Shown here: positions 16,648-26,146 of the stretch, one piece after another | How positions within the stretch are numbered: the first letter of the stretch is position 1 | Layout: each line of letters opens with the position of its first letter | Source of the DNA: Rhizobium terricola | Lineage (GTDB): Bacteria; Pseudomonadota; Alphaproteobacteria; Rhizobiales; Rhizobiaceae | DNA: 64,000 nucleotides | Direction of reading: 5' to 3' | NCBI RefSeq assembly: GCF_012927355.1 | Contig: NZ_JABBGK010000001.1 | Coordinates: forward strand, 1,792,649 to 1,856,648 | Notes under the pieces: generated by a model | Told to the model about the DNA's origin: nothing | Databases searched by the model: none | The model's input: the letters and a program-made list of their open reading frames with translations, nothing else | Translations under genes and position numbers: made by a program

Positions 16648-17802
16648 TCAGCCGTCGCGGCGGAAAATGGCGGTCACTGCGAAGAGACCGCAGGCAACGG
16701 CCGCGAAGACCGCAAGGCCATGCGTGCCTGCCTGCATGGAGAAACCCGCGAGAAGCGGCCCCACCAGTGCGCCCGCGCCCCAGGTCAATCCCATCAGGGC
16801 ATAGATGCCGACGAGATCGCCGCCCGAAAAGCGGCTGCCGACCACCGTCAGCGTCAGGGTATAGATCCCGACAAACACGCCGCCCCAGACGAAAAGCAGC
16901 GCGTAGGTGGCAAGCTCCGAATGGAGCACCCAGGGCCAGAGCGCCGCACCGAGGGAGGCAAGAACCGCACAGCCGACGATCAGCTTGCCGCGGTCGACCA
17001 TGTCACCCAGCCAGCCGATCGGAAGCTGAAGGACGATCGCGCCGAACATCATGACGAACATCAGCCGGGCCGCGTCCTCCGCCTGCCAGCCCAGCCCTAT
17101 CGCGTAGAGTGCCAGAAAGGACAGACCGGCGGACTCGACGGCCGCATTGAGGGTGATCGCACCGATCGCAACGGGCGCGATCCCGAGAAACCGCAACGAA
17201 TTGCCCGAACTCGGCTTCTCGAAGGGCGGCGCGCGCACCGCCGGAGCAAGAACGAGCCCTGCCGCGCAAAGGGATATGACGGCTCCGATCATGAACGGCA
17301 GCAGCCCCCCGGCCCCGACCAGCGACAGGATGAGCGGCCCGAGCGCCAGGCCGAGGGCCAGGGCGGCCGTATAGGCGGCCATCGCTCTTGCCCTGGTGTT
17401 CTCCGTGCTCAGGGCGTTGATCCAGGTTTCGGAAACGACGAACAGCGCTTCGGCGGCCATTCCGAGCAGCAGGCGCAGCGGGAACCAAAGCCAGATATTC
17501 TGGACCAACCCGAAGGCCACAAGCACACAGGCCGAAGCGACCAGCGACACAAGGATGAGACGGCGCGGGCCGAGATGGGCGACGAGCCGGGGAAGAAACA
17601 GCGCGGTGATCAACACGCCGACGGCATGCATCGCTGCGTTCACCCCGATCATCGTCTCGCCGGCGCCCTGACGCGCCATGTCCATCGCGATCAGCGGAGC
17701 GCTCAGCGAGTAGGTCAGACCGAACATGGCCGCCGTTGCGATGACAGCGGCACGCGACACGATATCGGAGGAGCCCTGCGCGGGTTCGGAGATCGGGCTC
17801 AT
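16648..17802 (-). CDS. MFS transporter (YcaD-like)
   Basis: This 384-residue protein has twelve predicted membrane helices and the loop motif between helices 2 and 3 (PRLVAHLGPRRLI). The N-terminal SLSAPLIAMDMARQG resembles the YcaD/UMF-like branch of the major facilitator superfamily, whose substrates are unknown. The ATG at 17802 overlaps the stop of the upstream HdeD-like gene by four bases (ATGA), so the two are translationally coupled and presumably act together. The downstream end is tail-to-tail with the ABC-F gene, 28 bases apart. Confidence 0.88.
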   Translation of the reverse strand: MSPISEPAQGSSDIVSRAAVIATAAMFGLTYSLSAPLIAMDMARQGAGETMIGVNAAMHAVGVLITALFLPRLVAHLGPRRLILVSLVASACVLVAFGLVQNIWLWFPLRLLLGMAAEALFVVSETWINALSTENTRARAMAAYTAALALGLALGPLILSLVGAGGLLPFMIGAVISLCAAGLVLAPAVRAPPFEKPSSGNSLRFLGIAPVAIGAITLNAAVESAGLSFLALYAIGLGWQAEDAARLMFVMMFGAIVLQLPIGWLGDMVDRGKLIVGCAVLASLGAALWPWVLHSELATYALLFVWGGVFVGIYTLTLTVVGSRFSGGDLVGIYALMGLTWGAGALVGPLLAGFSMQAGTHGLAVFAAVACGLFAVTAIFRRDG

Positions 17803-19127
17803 CGGGCGATCTCCCGGCCGAACACGCCGATGGCGCGAAGCCTCAGGCTCTGAAACAGGCGCAGAGGCCAGGGAACATGGGAGGGCTCGACGAGGCGATG
17901 AAGGGCTCGCGCATAGTCGAGCACCAATCCCGGGGTCCAGCAAAGATGGGCGGCGCGGGATCGGATATAGGCCGCCTCCCACAGCGACGGCGTCAGCATG
18001 AGCCGGCACAATCTGAGCCAGGGCGAGCGGCATTCCAGGCTTGCTTCGAGGCCGGCCTCGAGCGCGCCGGCAACCGCGATCGAGCAGTTCCGGTTGGTGA
18101 CATTGTAGGTGGAATGCTCGCAATAGCCGCGGATGAAGCCCTCGAGGTGCGCCGGATCGAGGCGGTTGAACACGATCTCCTCATCGGCCGGCGTCCAGAT
18201 CTTGCATTCGTGCTCGTAGGACGGCTGGAACAGGCCCGGTACGTCGTTGTCAGCCCCGGCATAGAGAACTGCGGTGACCTCGCATTCGCCCGGATCGATC
18301 TCGTTCGCCGGCCAGTGACTAAGATAGAAGTCCGGGCCCATCTCGATCGCCGCATGCCCGATGGACAGCTCGCCATGCTTGTCGAGGGCCGCAAGATAAC
18401 GATCGATGATCGGTCGACGCGGTCGCATCTCGACGGCACCGGCTGGTGTCCAAACGAGCACACGCATGGTTCGATATCGACTGGTGCGGACCGGATCGTC
18501 GGGAAGATGGCGAACATTGTCGTTCCAGCCGCGGACGCAAAACATCGGATGGGCGTAGAGCGGCTCCTCCACGTTGTGCCGCCTCAACGTAAATGCCAGG
18601 CGCACCATCGTGATGCCCGACAGCACCAGCAGCAGGCTGACGCAGAGCGGAATGTTGAGCCGCGACGATAGCGGCCACTCACTCACAATTAATACGGCCA
18701 ACAAGACTTCGAAACTGCAGGCGATCAGGGCATGGCCCCACCGGCGAAACCGCACGAGCGCGACGGTTGCAAGGCGTGACAGACCGTCGATGACAAGGCC
18801 GGCAGCAAAGAGCCAATTGAGGATCGGTTCGCTGCGCATGGACGGGTCGAGGATCATGGCACCCAGCACCAGCATCACGCCCGCCTTCACGCCCTCGGCA
18901 TTGCGGCCGGCATTTGTCGTGCGAAACGCCATTCCGAAAAGCGCCATGAAGCCCTGGATGAGGAAAAGCAGACCAAACAGCTGCGTCGTCAGCGTGGTCA
19001 AACCGTCAGAAACGTCGGCGATGACAGCAAAGCCAAGTGCAATGGTCAGCAGGCCCGCTACAGCGGGCTCCCACCAATCCTCACGGAAAGCCCTGCCCCC
19101 AATCAACAAGAATGCCAATTTGATCAT
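17799..19127 (-). CDS. HdeD-like membrane protein fused to a papain-like domain
   Basis: This 442-residue protein has two parts. Residues 1-190 form about six membrane helices in three hairpins, as in HdeD/DUF308 proteins (acid resistance in E. coli by family name). Residues 195-410 form a cytosolic or periplasmic domain with GHAAIEMGP (His258), YLSHWP and, about 90 residues later, NRNCS (Cys348). A His that precedes an Asn-Cys motif is the order seen in circularly permuted papain-like (NlpC/P60, DUF4105-type) hydrolases; acid or amide hydrolysis is possible but unproven. The ATG at 19127 is weakly preceded by a ribosome site. The stop overlaps the MFS gene start. A membrane lipid- or peptide-processing role coupled to the exporter is my inference. 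Confidence 0.75.
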   Translation of the reverse strand: MIKLAFLLIGGRAFREDWWEPAVAGLLTIALGFAVIADVSDGLTTLTTQLFGLLFLIQGFMALFGMAFRTTNAGRNAEGVKAGVMLVLGAMILDPSMRSEPILNWLFAAGLVIDGLSRLATVALVRFRRWGHALIACSFEVLLAVLIVSEWPLSSRLNIPLCVSLLLVLSGITMVRLAFTLRRHNVEEPLYAHPMFCVRGWNDNVRHLPDDPVRTSRYRTMRVLVWTPAGAVEMRPRRPIIDRYLAALDKHGELSIGHAAIEMGPDFYLSHWPANEIDPGECEVTAVLYAGADNDVPGLFQPSYEHECKIWTPADEEIVFNRLDPAHLEGFIRGYCEHSTYNVTNRNCSIAVAGALEAGLEASLECRSPWLRLCRLMLTPSLWEAAYIRSRAAHLCWTPGLVLDYARALHRLVEPSHVPWPLRLFQSLRLRAIGVFGREIAR

Positions 19128-19381
19128 ATTGAAGATGTCGCAAATATAGAAACGCCCGCTCGTTCAACGGGATTAGCGGCTCAAATAATAACCGCGCTTT
19201 ACCTTGGACACTTCAAACTCGATCAAGCCCAAAATTGGCCTATGAGCTCTGGCTCTCGCTTTCTCATTTCGGTCCAGAAACGGCTTCAACCGGGCGATTA
19301 ACTCAAGTGTAACGGCGCCGCACTATCATCCGCCCCGATATATCTCTCCGCGCATCGAGCGCTTCACAGTCGGTATTGCGT

Positions 19382-20719
19382 ATGACACGTCAGTTGCGGA
19401 AACTTCTCGCCCATCGCGGCGGCAACATCGCCATCACCTTCGCCCTGCTGCTCGTTCCGGTGATCACCGCGGTGGGGATGAGCCTCGACTATGTCCGCGC
19501 CTACAACGTCAGAACCAAGATGCAGGCCGACCTGGACACCGCGCTGCTGGCGGCGGTGCGGAGCGTCGGAACGCTGAATGACGCAGCCATCGAGAAGCGT
19601 GTGAAGGACTGGTTTGCGGCCCAGACCGACCTCACCGACAGCGGCTACCTGCTCGATGATATCGATATCGACACCAGCGGCCAGAAGATCAGTGCGATGG
19701 CGCGGGTCGCGGTGCCGACCACGCTCCTCAAGATCGCCGACATCAAGCAGGTCGACGTCAGCGTCAGTTCGACCGTCGCCGGACCGGGGGAATCCTTCCT
19801 CAACGTCTATATCGTGCTCGACAAGTCAGCCTCGATGATGCTGGCTGCGACCAGTGCCGGACAGACGGCGATGCTCAATACCGCCGGCTGCGCCTTTGCT
19901 TGCCACGTGTCCGAGGGCTCCCACACCTATAAAGGCAAGACCTACTCGACCAACTACGCGCTGGCGAAGGCGATGGGCGTACAACTGCGCACCGATGTTG
20001 CCCTCGACGCGGTCGAGGAAGTGCTCGACATGATCGACCGCTATGACAGCTCGCACAACCGCATCAAGATCGGTCTCTATTCGGTCGGCCAGACGGCAAC
20101 GGAAGTGCTCCCCCCGACCTTCTCGACCACCGATGCGCGCAAGAAGCTGAGTGACAACTCCGCCGGACTGAACAGCGCGACATCGGCTGCGGCCACCTAT
20201 TTCGACTACTCCCTGACGGCCCTCAAGAAGATGGTCGGCACGGCCGGCGACGGCCGGACGGCAAGCGCTCCGCTGAAGCTCGTCCTGATGCTGACGGACG
20301 GGGTGCAATCCGAGCGCAACTGGGTCCACCAGACGTCGAGCGGCATCCGCTTCCCAACTGCGGTCGACAGCCTGCGCAAGGCGACGACGCCGCTCAATCC
20401 GCTCTGGTGTGACGACGTCAAGAACCTCGATGCCAGCTTCGGCGTCCTCTATACCGAATACCTGCCGATGACCTACGACTGGGGTTACAACGTCACTGTC
20501 GGCGAGAAGATGTCGACCAGCGTGTTCGCGTCGGTCTGGGGAGGCACGATCAAGTCGGCCTACAAGAGCAAGCCGCGGCAGGAATACATCCCGGTGGCGC
20601 TCGAAGAGTGCGCTTCCAGCAGCGATCTGTTCATCCAGGCGGACTCCTCGTCCGAGATCGAAGCCGGGCTTTCCAAGCTCTTCCAGCAATATGTCGCCAA
20701 GGTCCGGCTGACCAACTAG
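19382..20719 (+). CDS. tadG: TadG-like pilus assembly protein with a von Willebrand A domain
   Basis: This 445-residue protein begins with a basic N-terminus followed by the Tad-type segment HRGGNIAITFALLLVPVI, a single membrane helix that serves as a pseudopilin-like anchor. A von Willebrand A domain starts near residue 144 with the metal-binding DKSAS (DxSxS) motif. It has two large inserts with CAFACH and other cysteines, and a second acidic LMLTDG strand. TadG proteins work in the tight-adherence (Flp) pilus system. The ATG at 19382 gives a better start than the TTG two codons earlier. It is followed by two TadE-like genes at ten-base and one-base spacing. The rest of a tad locus (tadA, tadZ, cpaB/C) is not in the window. 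Confidence 0.85.
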   Translation: MTRQLRKLLAHRGGNIAITFALLLVPVITAVGMSLDYVRAYNVRTKMQADLDTALLAAVRSVGTLNDAAIEKRVKDWFAAQTDLTDSGYLLDDIDIDTSGQKISAMARVAVPTTLLKIADIKQVDVSVSSTVAGPGESFLNVYIVLDKSASMMLAATSAGQTAMLNTAGCAFACHVSEGSHTYKGKTYSTNYALAKAMGVQLRTDVALDAVEEVLDMIDRYDSSHNRIKIGLYSVGQTATEVLPPTFSTTDARKKLSDNSAGLNSATSAAATYFDYSLTALKKMVGTAGDGRTASAPLKLVLMLTDGVQSERNWVHQTSSGIRFPTAVDSLRKATTPLNPLWCDDVKNLDASFGVLYTEYLPMTYDWGYNVTVGEKMSTSVFASVWGGTIKSAYKSKPRQEYIPVALEECASSSDLFIQADSSSEIEAGLSKLFQQYVAKVRLTN

Positions 20720-20729
20720 GAGAGCGGAC

Positions 20730-21239
20730 ATGCGGCTTCACCGGAGACTTTTGCGCGACGAAAAGGGCGCGGCCGCGATCGAGTTCGCGCTGCTGGCGAT
20801 GCCCTTTCTGATGCTTGTCTTCGCCATCCTCGAAGTATCGCTGATGTTCTTCATCGACAGCGGCCTCGATTCGGCCCTGCAACGAACGGCCCGCGAGGTC
20901 AGGACTGGGGCGGCAGCGTCCAACAGCTGGGACCTGCAGAAATTCAAGGCGCGCGTCTGCGAGAACATGACCTTCTCGTTCGGCTGCTCCGATACCCTGC
21001 TCGTCAGTACGCAGGTCATGAGCGATTTCTCTTCGCGCAGCTACAAATCCGGCGTGCAGAATGGCGTGCTCAGCGTTCAGGAGAGTTTTTCCCCCGGCGG
21101 ATCGGGGGACTATGTGCTGATACAGGCCTACCTGCCCTGGGACAGCACCCTCGCCTTCGCGGGGATCAAGGCCCACACGCTGCAGGACGGACGCTACGTG
21201 CTGGCCGCCGCCGCCCTCTTCCGAAACGAGCCCTTCTGA
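20730..21239 (+). CDS. tadE: TadE-like minor pilin
   Basis: This 169-residue protein has the TadE signature: a short basic N-terminus, DEKGAAAIEFALLAMPFLML with the Glu characteristic of pseudopilins, then one membrane helix (about 17-38) and a beta-rich domain with two Cys in RVCENMTFSFGC. Family members are prepilin-peptidase substrates of the Flp/Tad pilus. AGGAGA precedes the ATG at 20730. The stop overlaps the next start by one base (TGATG), which suggests coupling. Confidence 0.87.
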   Translation: MRLHRRLLRDEKGAAAIEFALLAMPFLMLVFAILEVSLMFFIDSGLDSALQRTAREVRTGAAASNSWDLQKFKARVCENMTFSFGCSDTLLVSTQVMSDFSSRSYKSGVQNGVLSVQESFSPGGSGDYVLIQAYLPWDSTLAFAGIKAHTLQDGRYVLAAAALFRNEPF

Positions 21240-21838
21240 TGTCCGATCATCCCCACGTTCCAGACTGCCAGCGGAGAATGACGACCCGGAAACTCTCTCT
21301 GCTCGGTCAGTTGATGTCCGACCGAAGTGGCATCTCCGGTCTGGAATTCGCACTTCTTCTGCCGCTGATCATCGCGCTCTTCGCAGCAACGCTCGACCTC
21401 GGTGAAGCCCTGATGGTCAACCGTCGCCTCAATCAGATCGCCACGACGACAAGCGATATCACATCGCAGGAACCGACCTGGACTGCGTCATCGATCCAGA
21501 CACTGGTCGAGGGCACATCAAGCATGCTCACTCCCTTCGACGCGACGGCCCTCAAGGTTCAGGTCTCTGTCCTCAATGTGAGCTCGACCGGCACCGCAAC
21601 GGTCGCGTGGTCCTATGGCTACCACACCGCCGCGCTCGCCAAGGGTGCGGCCTCGCCCGTCGCCATTCCCGCGACGATCGCGGAGAGCGGCGTGCAGATG
21701 GTCGTGACCGTTGTCGACTACAACCTCACCACCGTGTTCACGTCCTTGCTTTCCAAGGTCACCGGGCTCGAAAGTTACCATCTCGGCAGCACGGCGCTGT
21801 CCCGACCGCGCGTCGGAAACGCCGTCGAACTTCTCTAG
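21239..21838 (+). CDS. TadE-like minor pilin
   Basis: This 199-residue protein is the second TadE-like pseudopilin of the trio. It has an N-terminal extension of about 30 residues, then DRSGISGLEFALLLPLIIAL with the conserved Glu before the helix, then DLGEALMVNRRLNQIATT and a Ser/Thr-rich beta domain. A later in-frame ATG (the MTTRKL start at 21278) would shorten the leader. The ATG at 21239 is kept because it overlaps the preceding stop. It is the last gene before a convergent pair. Confidence 0.83.
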   Translation: MSDHPHVPDCQRRMTTRKLSLLGQLMSDRSGISGLEFALLLPLIIALFAATLDLGEALMVNRRLNQIATTTSDITSQEPTWTASSIQTLVEGTSSMLTPFDATALKVQVSVLNVSSTGTATVAWSYGYHTAALAKGAASPVAIPATIAESGVQMVVTVVDYNLTTVFTSLLSKVTGLESYHLGSTALSRPRVGNAVELL

Positions 21839-21897
21839 GGTGCCACATCTGCGCAGGGTCGGCGCTTCGGACTTCGCCATCTGAGGAGCAGCGTCGG

Positions 21898-22371
21898 TCA
21901 GGCCTTCTTTTCCCAGCGGCCCTCGTTGTTCTGCTGCCAATAGGTGAGCTTGTGTCCAGCCGCCTTCAACGTCTTCCAGTGACCGCGTGCGCTTTCGAGC
22001 TGCGGCTGGTCGTGGCCATCGAAGACGAAGACGACGCGATCGTAGTCCAGTGTTTCCGGCGGCTCGGCACCGTCGACGAGGAAGCGGACGCTCGCGCCGT
22101 TCAGATTGTCCGGTCCGGTGGTCAGAAGAACAGGCTGGCTCTCAGCCCCTTCCGACGCATCGGTGCCGTGCGGCAGGAAGCTCTCTTCCCGGAAGGTCCA
22201 CAGATGGGCGTCGAGCGCGTCGCGGCGGCTGGTTTCGGGCGTTTGCACCACCACCCTCCAGCCACGTTCGACGCTCTTTTCCAGGAGCGGAGGCAAGGCA
22301 TCCTCAAGCTTCGATTCCGTCAGATGATAAAAGAGGATCTCGGCCAAAGTCCCTGCCCTGCCTGCCGTCAC
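21898..22371 (-). CDS. holC: DNA polymerase III subunit chi
   Basis: This protein of up to 157 residues matches the chi clamp-loader subunit, which links SSB to the clamp loader. The family opening [23 protein letters not shown] is followed by [17 protein letters not shown] and a central DRVVFVFDG strand. The start is uncertain: GTG at 22371 overlaps the pepA stop by four bases, while TTG at 22347 gives the more usual N-terminus with a purine-rich AGGGA site almost touching it. It is the usual downstream neighbour of pepA in alphaproteobacteria. Confidence 0.88.
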   Translation of the reverse strand: MTAGRAGTLAEILFYHLTESKLEDALPPLLEKSVERGWRVVVQTPETSRRDALDAHLWTFREESFLPHGTDASEGAESQPVLLTTGPDNLNGASVRFLVDGAEPPETLDYDRVVFVFDGHDQPQLESARGHWKTLKAAGHKLTYWQQNNEGRWEKKA

Positions 22372-23867
22372 GCTTCGTAGTTGGTGCGAACCAGCTCATC
22401 GAGGAGCCGGACGCCGTAGCCCGATCCCCAGGACTGGTTGATCTCGTCCGCGCGCGAATCCATCGCAGTGCCGGCGATGTCGAGATGAGCCCACGGGGTA
22501 TCCTTGACGAAACGCTTGAGGAACTGTGCGGCGGTGATCGAACCCGCGTGACGGCCGCTCGAGTTCTTCATGTCGGCGAACTTGGAGTCGATCATCTTGT
22601 CGTAGTCCTTGCCCATCGGCATCCGCCACAGGCGTTCATTGGTGACGAGCCCTGCCGCCAACAGCTTGTCGGCCAGCGTATCGTCGTTCGCGAAGAGGCC
22701 GGCATGCAGATTGCCGAGCGCCACCAGGATCGCCCCGGTGAGCGTCGCGAGATTGACCATGAAAGCCGGCTTGAAACGGTCGTTGCAGTACCAGAGCGCA
22801 TCGGCCAGCACGAGGCGGCCTTCGGCATCGGTGTTGATGACCTCGATCGTTTGGCCGGACATCGAGGTGACGATGTCACCCGGACGCTGGGCGTTGCCGT
22901 CCGGCATGTTCTCCACCAGTCCGATGATACCCACGACATTGGCCTTCGCCTTGCGGGCGGCCAGCGCATGCATCAGGCCGGTCACGGCGGCTGCTCCGCC
23001 CATGTCGCCCTTCATCTCCTCCATGCCGGCGGCCGGCTTGATCGAGATGCCGCCGGTATCGAAGACGACGCCCTTGCCGACGAAGGCGACCGGCTTCTCC
23101 TTGGCCTTGCCGCCCTTCCACTGCATGACGACGAGGCGCGGGGGGCGAACCGAGCCCTGGGCGACGCCGAGAAGAGCGCCCATGCCGAGCTTCTTCATTT
23201 CCTTTTCCGTCAGGACATCGACCTCGACGCCAAGGGATTCGAGCTTTTTCGCGGTCGCTGCGAACTCTTCCGGCCCGAGCACGTTTGCCGGCTCGTTGAC
23301 CAGATTGCGGGCGAGGATGACACCGTCGGCCACCGCCTCGGCATCGGCGAAGGCCTTCTTGGCTGCCGCGGCTTCGGCCGTCACGATCGTGACCTTTATG
23401 GCCTTGTCGTTTGATTTGGCGTCGTCGTCCTCGCCATTCTTCTTGGTCTTGTAGGTGTCGAACTTGTAGGAGCGCAGCAAGAGGCCGAGCGCAAAATCCG
23501 CAGCCGCCTTCGGAGACACGTCCAAACCCTGGACATCGAGGAAGATCGTCGCCCTTTCCACACCCTTCAGCGCGGCGGCAGCCTTGCCGCCCGCCTTCAG
23601 CCAGTCGTGGCCGGAGACGGCGGCCGTCTTGCCGAGGCCGATTGCCAGGATGCGGTCAGCTTCCGAGCCGTGCGGAGCAACGATGTCGAGGGTGGACATG
23701 GACTTGCCGGTGAAACCGCCGATCTTCGCCGCCCGGGTAAACACGCCCGCCGGATCAGCTTCGGCAGCACCAGACGGCGCCTCGGCCTCTGCGGTCTTCA
23801 GCAGCACAGCGAGGCCGCCGGTGATACGCTGGGACTTGGAAAAGGCGATTTCGATCTTGCTGGACAT
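22368..23867 (-). CDS. pepA: leucyl aminopeptidase
   Basis: This 499-residue cytosolic enzyme belongs to peptidase family M17, which releases N-terminal residues with two metal ions. The catalytic half has [15 protein letters not shown], the metal-binding MKGDMGG, and the signature NTDAEGRL near residue 344. The N-terminal half is the macro-like domain, slightly enlarged by an acidic Lys/Asp stretch ([10 protein letters not shown]). The ATG at 23867 follows a GGAG site. The downstream holC overlaps its stop. Confidence 0.95.
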   Translation of the reverse strand: MSSKIEIAFSKSQRITGGLAVLLKTAEAEAPSGAAEADPAGVFTRAAKIGGFTGKSMSTLDIVAPHGSEADRILAIGLGKTAAVSGHDWLKAGGKAAAALKGVERATIFLDVQGLDVSPKAAADFALGLLLRSYKFDTYKTKKNGEDDDAKSNDKAIKVTIVTAEAAAAKKAFADAEAVADGVILARNLVNEPANVLGPEEFAATAKKLESLGVEVDVLTEKEMKKLGMGALLGVAQGSVRPPRLVVMQWKGGKAKEKPVAFVGKGVVFDTGGISIKPAAGMEEMKGDMGGAAAVTGLMHALAARKAKANVVGIIGLVENMPDGNAQRPGDIVTSMSGQTIEVINTDAEGRLVLADALWYCNDRFKPAFMVNLATLTGAILVALGNLHAGLFANDDTLADKLLAAGLVTNERLWRMPMGKDYDKMIDSKFADMKNSSGRHAGSITAAQFLKRFVKDTPWAHLDIAGTAMDSRADEINQSWGSGYGVRLLDELVRTNYEA

Positions 23868-24045
23868 GGCTACTCCATAGGGCAAAGGAAATAACAGGAA
23901 TGGACCGCGATCATGTCCTTTTCCGACCGGAAGGCAAGGAAAACCACGGCGATAGGTTCGACAATCCCCGCCTCACGCGGCAGTGATCGCGGGCCTCTTG
24001 TCAGGTCAAGCGATGTGCGGGTAGTTTCCGGCCGCCCTCAGCCCG

Positions 24046-24861
24046 GTGGGCCCACGCATTCCACACTTGCAAACGGGAAAGCCCTTGCCGAAGCAGACAC
24101 ACACCACCCTCATCGAGGCGGTCCATCGAGACCGGGATGCCCGGCGGGCGGTGATCCTGGCGCTCGTGCTTCTTTCCGTGTGGCTGCTCCTGCTGGCCGC
24201 ATTCCATTTCCTGCCTGCACTCGATGTTGCAATGAGCGCCGCCTTCTTCGAGGCGACGGCTTGCGCGGAAGGAACGGCGGACGGCATCGTCTGTGGAGAC
24301 TTTCCCTATCAGCGCGACACTTTGTTCGTGTTCCTGCGGCAGATGCTCTTCTATATGCCCTCCCTTGCAGCGGTGGTCGTCATCATAGCCCTGGTCCGGG
24401 CTTTGCAGCACCATGGCGCGACCTATCAGCCGCGGAAGGTGCGCGACTATGCAATTTCGTTGCTCACGCTCTTCATCGGCCCCTATGTGGTGGTAAATCT
24501 CCTGCTCAAGAGCTTTTCCGGACGGCCACGGCCGCATCAGACCGACATCTTCGGCGGAGAACTGCCCTTCATGCCCGCCGGGTCCTTTGCGGGCGGCTGC
24601 GAGAACAACTGCTCCTTCATCTCCGGGGAGGCAGCGGGTGCCGGATGGCTGATCTGCCTCATCCCCCTCCTGTCGGAAAAGATGCGCCCGGTCTTTGGTC
24701 CCGCCTTGATCGCGGTATCGCTGGTGACACCGGCGTTCCGCGTGTCCTTCGGCGGTCACTATCTTTCCGATGTCGTGCTCGGCTGGCTTTCATCACCCGC
24801 CGTCTTCGCGGCGCTGCTGGCCGTGTTCGAAATAGCGCGTGTCCGAAAAAACACCCTCTGA
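24046..24861 (+). CDS. PAP2-family lipid phosphatase (LpxE/LpxF-like)
   Basis: This protein of up to 271 residues has about six membrane helices and the three PAP2 motifs: KSFSGRPRP (K-x6-RP), a SFISGE box that replaces the classic PSGH, and RVSFGGHYLSD (R-x5-H-x3-D). The SGE form is typical of lipid A phosphatases LpxE/LpxF, so dephosphorylation of lipid A or a phospholipid at the periplasmic face is likely. The true start is unclear: TTG at 24085 is plausible because the first residues look like leader. It lies on the same strand 109 bases ahead of lptF, which suits a role in LPS. Confidence 0.82.
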   Translation: MGPRIPHLQTGKPLPKQTHTTLIEAVHRDRDARRAVILALVLLSVWLLLLAAFHFLPALDVAMSAAFFEATACAEGTADGIVCGDFPYQRDTLFVFLRQMLFYMPSLAAVVVIIALVRALQHHGATYQPRKVRDYAISLLTLFIGPYVVVNLLLKSFSGRPRPHQTDIFGGELPFMPAGSFAGGCENNCSFISGEAAGAGWLICLIPLLSEKMRPVFGPALIAVSLVTPAFRVSFGGHYLSDVVLGWLSSPAVFAALLAVFEIARVRKNTL

Positions 24862-24970
24862 CGATGGTGAAATCCCGTCACGGCCTGTCGCCAAATTGCC
24901 TCAAGCGTCGTAGAGAGAGCCTGTCCTTATTCTCGGACATGCGTCGGAAACGCAGTCTTCAGGGAACCGT

Positions 24971-26146
24971 ATGAAGCTTCTCGAACTCTACATCCTGCGG
25001 CGTGTCGGCCAGATGTTCCTCACCGCGCTCCTGCCGGTGCTGGCGATCATCTGGACAACGCAGGTGTTGGCGCGAATCAACCTGGTGACGGACAGCGGAC
25101 AATCGGTCGGTTCGTTCATGAAGCTTGCGACCCTCATCCTGCCGACCCTCGTTCCGGCCGTGCTGCCTTTCGCGGTGGTGATCGGCATCACTCAGACGCT
25201 GACGGCAATGAACAACGATTCGGAACTGGCCGTGATCGACGCGGCCGGTGCGCCGCGCAGCATCATCAACCGCCCGCTCGTCATCTTCGCAATCGTGCTC
25301 AGCGTGTTCTCTTTCCTGATGGCGAACTTCGCCGAGCCGAAGCTGCGGGTTGGCGCACGCCAGATGATCGCGGCGGCCTATGCGGACCTCCTGTCGACCG
25401 TCATCGAGGAGAAGAATTTCCGCAAGATCGAGGACGGACTTTACGTGCAGATCTCGGAGCGCCTTTCGGGCCGCATCCTGCGCGGCCTGTTCGTCGCCGA
25501 TTCGCGCGACCCGGCCTATTCGCTCATCTACTATGCGCGCGAAGGCGCCGTCGACACCAACGGCACGGCGCTGATCATGAAAGACGGCGAAGTGCACCGG
25601 AAGTCACTGACCGGCGAAGTCTCGGTGGTGCGCTTCGATTCCTATTCCTTCGACCTTTCGGACCTGTCCCAGACGCGCGGGCAGGCGCGACTCAACGCCA
25701 TCGACCGCGACCTCTCCTTCCTGCTCAATCCCGACATTAGCGATCCCGAAGTTGCCCGGAAGATCGGCGATTATCGCAGTGAACTGCACCGCCGCATGAG
25801 CAACTGGATGTTGCCGCTCGTGTTCGCCCTGATTTCGCTCGTTCTCTGCGGCAATGCGCGCTCGCATCGCGAGGCGCGCGTGCACCCCATGGCAACGGCG
25901 CTGACGCTGTCGCTCGCCATCTACTGGATCTCGAACTACACCGTGAAGCTGGTCGAAGGGTCGGCCAATTTCGTGCCGCTGGTCTATGCCGTTCCGATCG
26001 CCACCGGCGGATATGCCGCCTACCTGCTCTATCGGGGCAAGTCGTTGCGGATGCCGCGCTGGCTCAATGCAGTTTTCACGCGACTGTGGAGTATTGCGAC
26101 CGCACCGTTCCTAAACCGCCGATCCTCCACTAAGGGCTCGGCGTGA
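24971..26146 (+). CDS. lptF: LPS export permease LptF
   Basis: This 391-residue inner-membrane protein is one half of the LptB2FG ABC exporter that lifts LPS from the inner membrane. Its first helix opens with the family-typical LELYILRRVGQMFL, followed by further helices, a large periplasmic beta-jellyroll region (about 130-280) and three C-terminal helices. AGGGAA lies just before the ATG. The stop overlaps the start of lptG. Confidence 0.92.
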   Translation: MKLLELYILRRVGQMFLTALLPVLAIIWTTQVLARINLVTDSGQSVGSFMKLATLILPTLVPAVLPFAVVIGITQTLTAMNNDSELAVIDAAGAPRSIINRPLVIFAIVLSVFSFLMANFAEPKLRVGARQMIAAAYADLLSTVIEEKNFRKIEDGLYVQISERLSGRILRGLFVADSRDPAYSLIYYAREGAVDTNGTALIMKDGEVHRKSLTGEVSVVRFDSYSFDLSDLSQTRGQARLNAIDRDLSFLLNPDISDPEVARKIGDYRSELHRRMSNWMLPLVFALISLVLCGNARSHREARVHPMATALTLSLAIYWISNYTVKLVEGSANFVPLVYAVPIATGGYAAYLLYRGKSLRMPRWLNAVFTRLWSIATAPFLNRRSSTKGSA

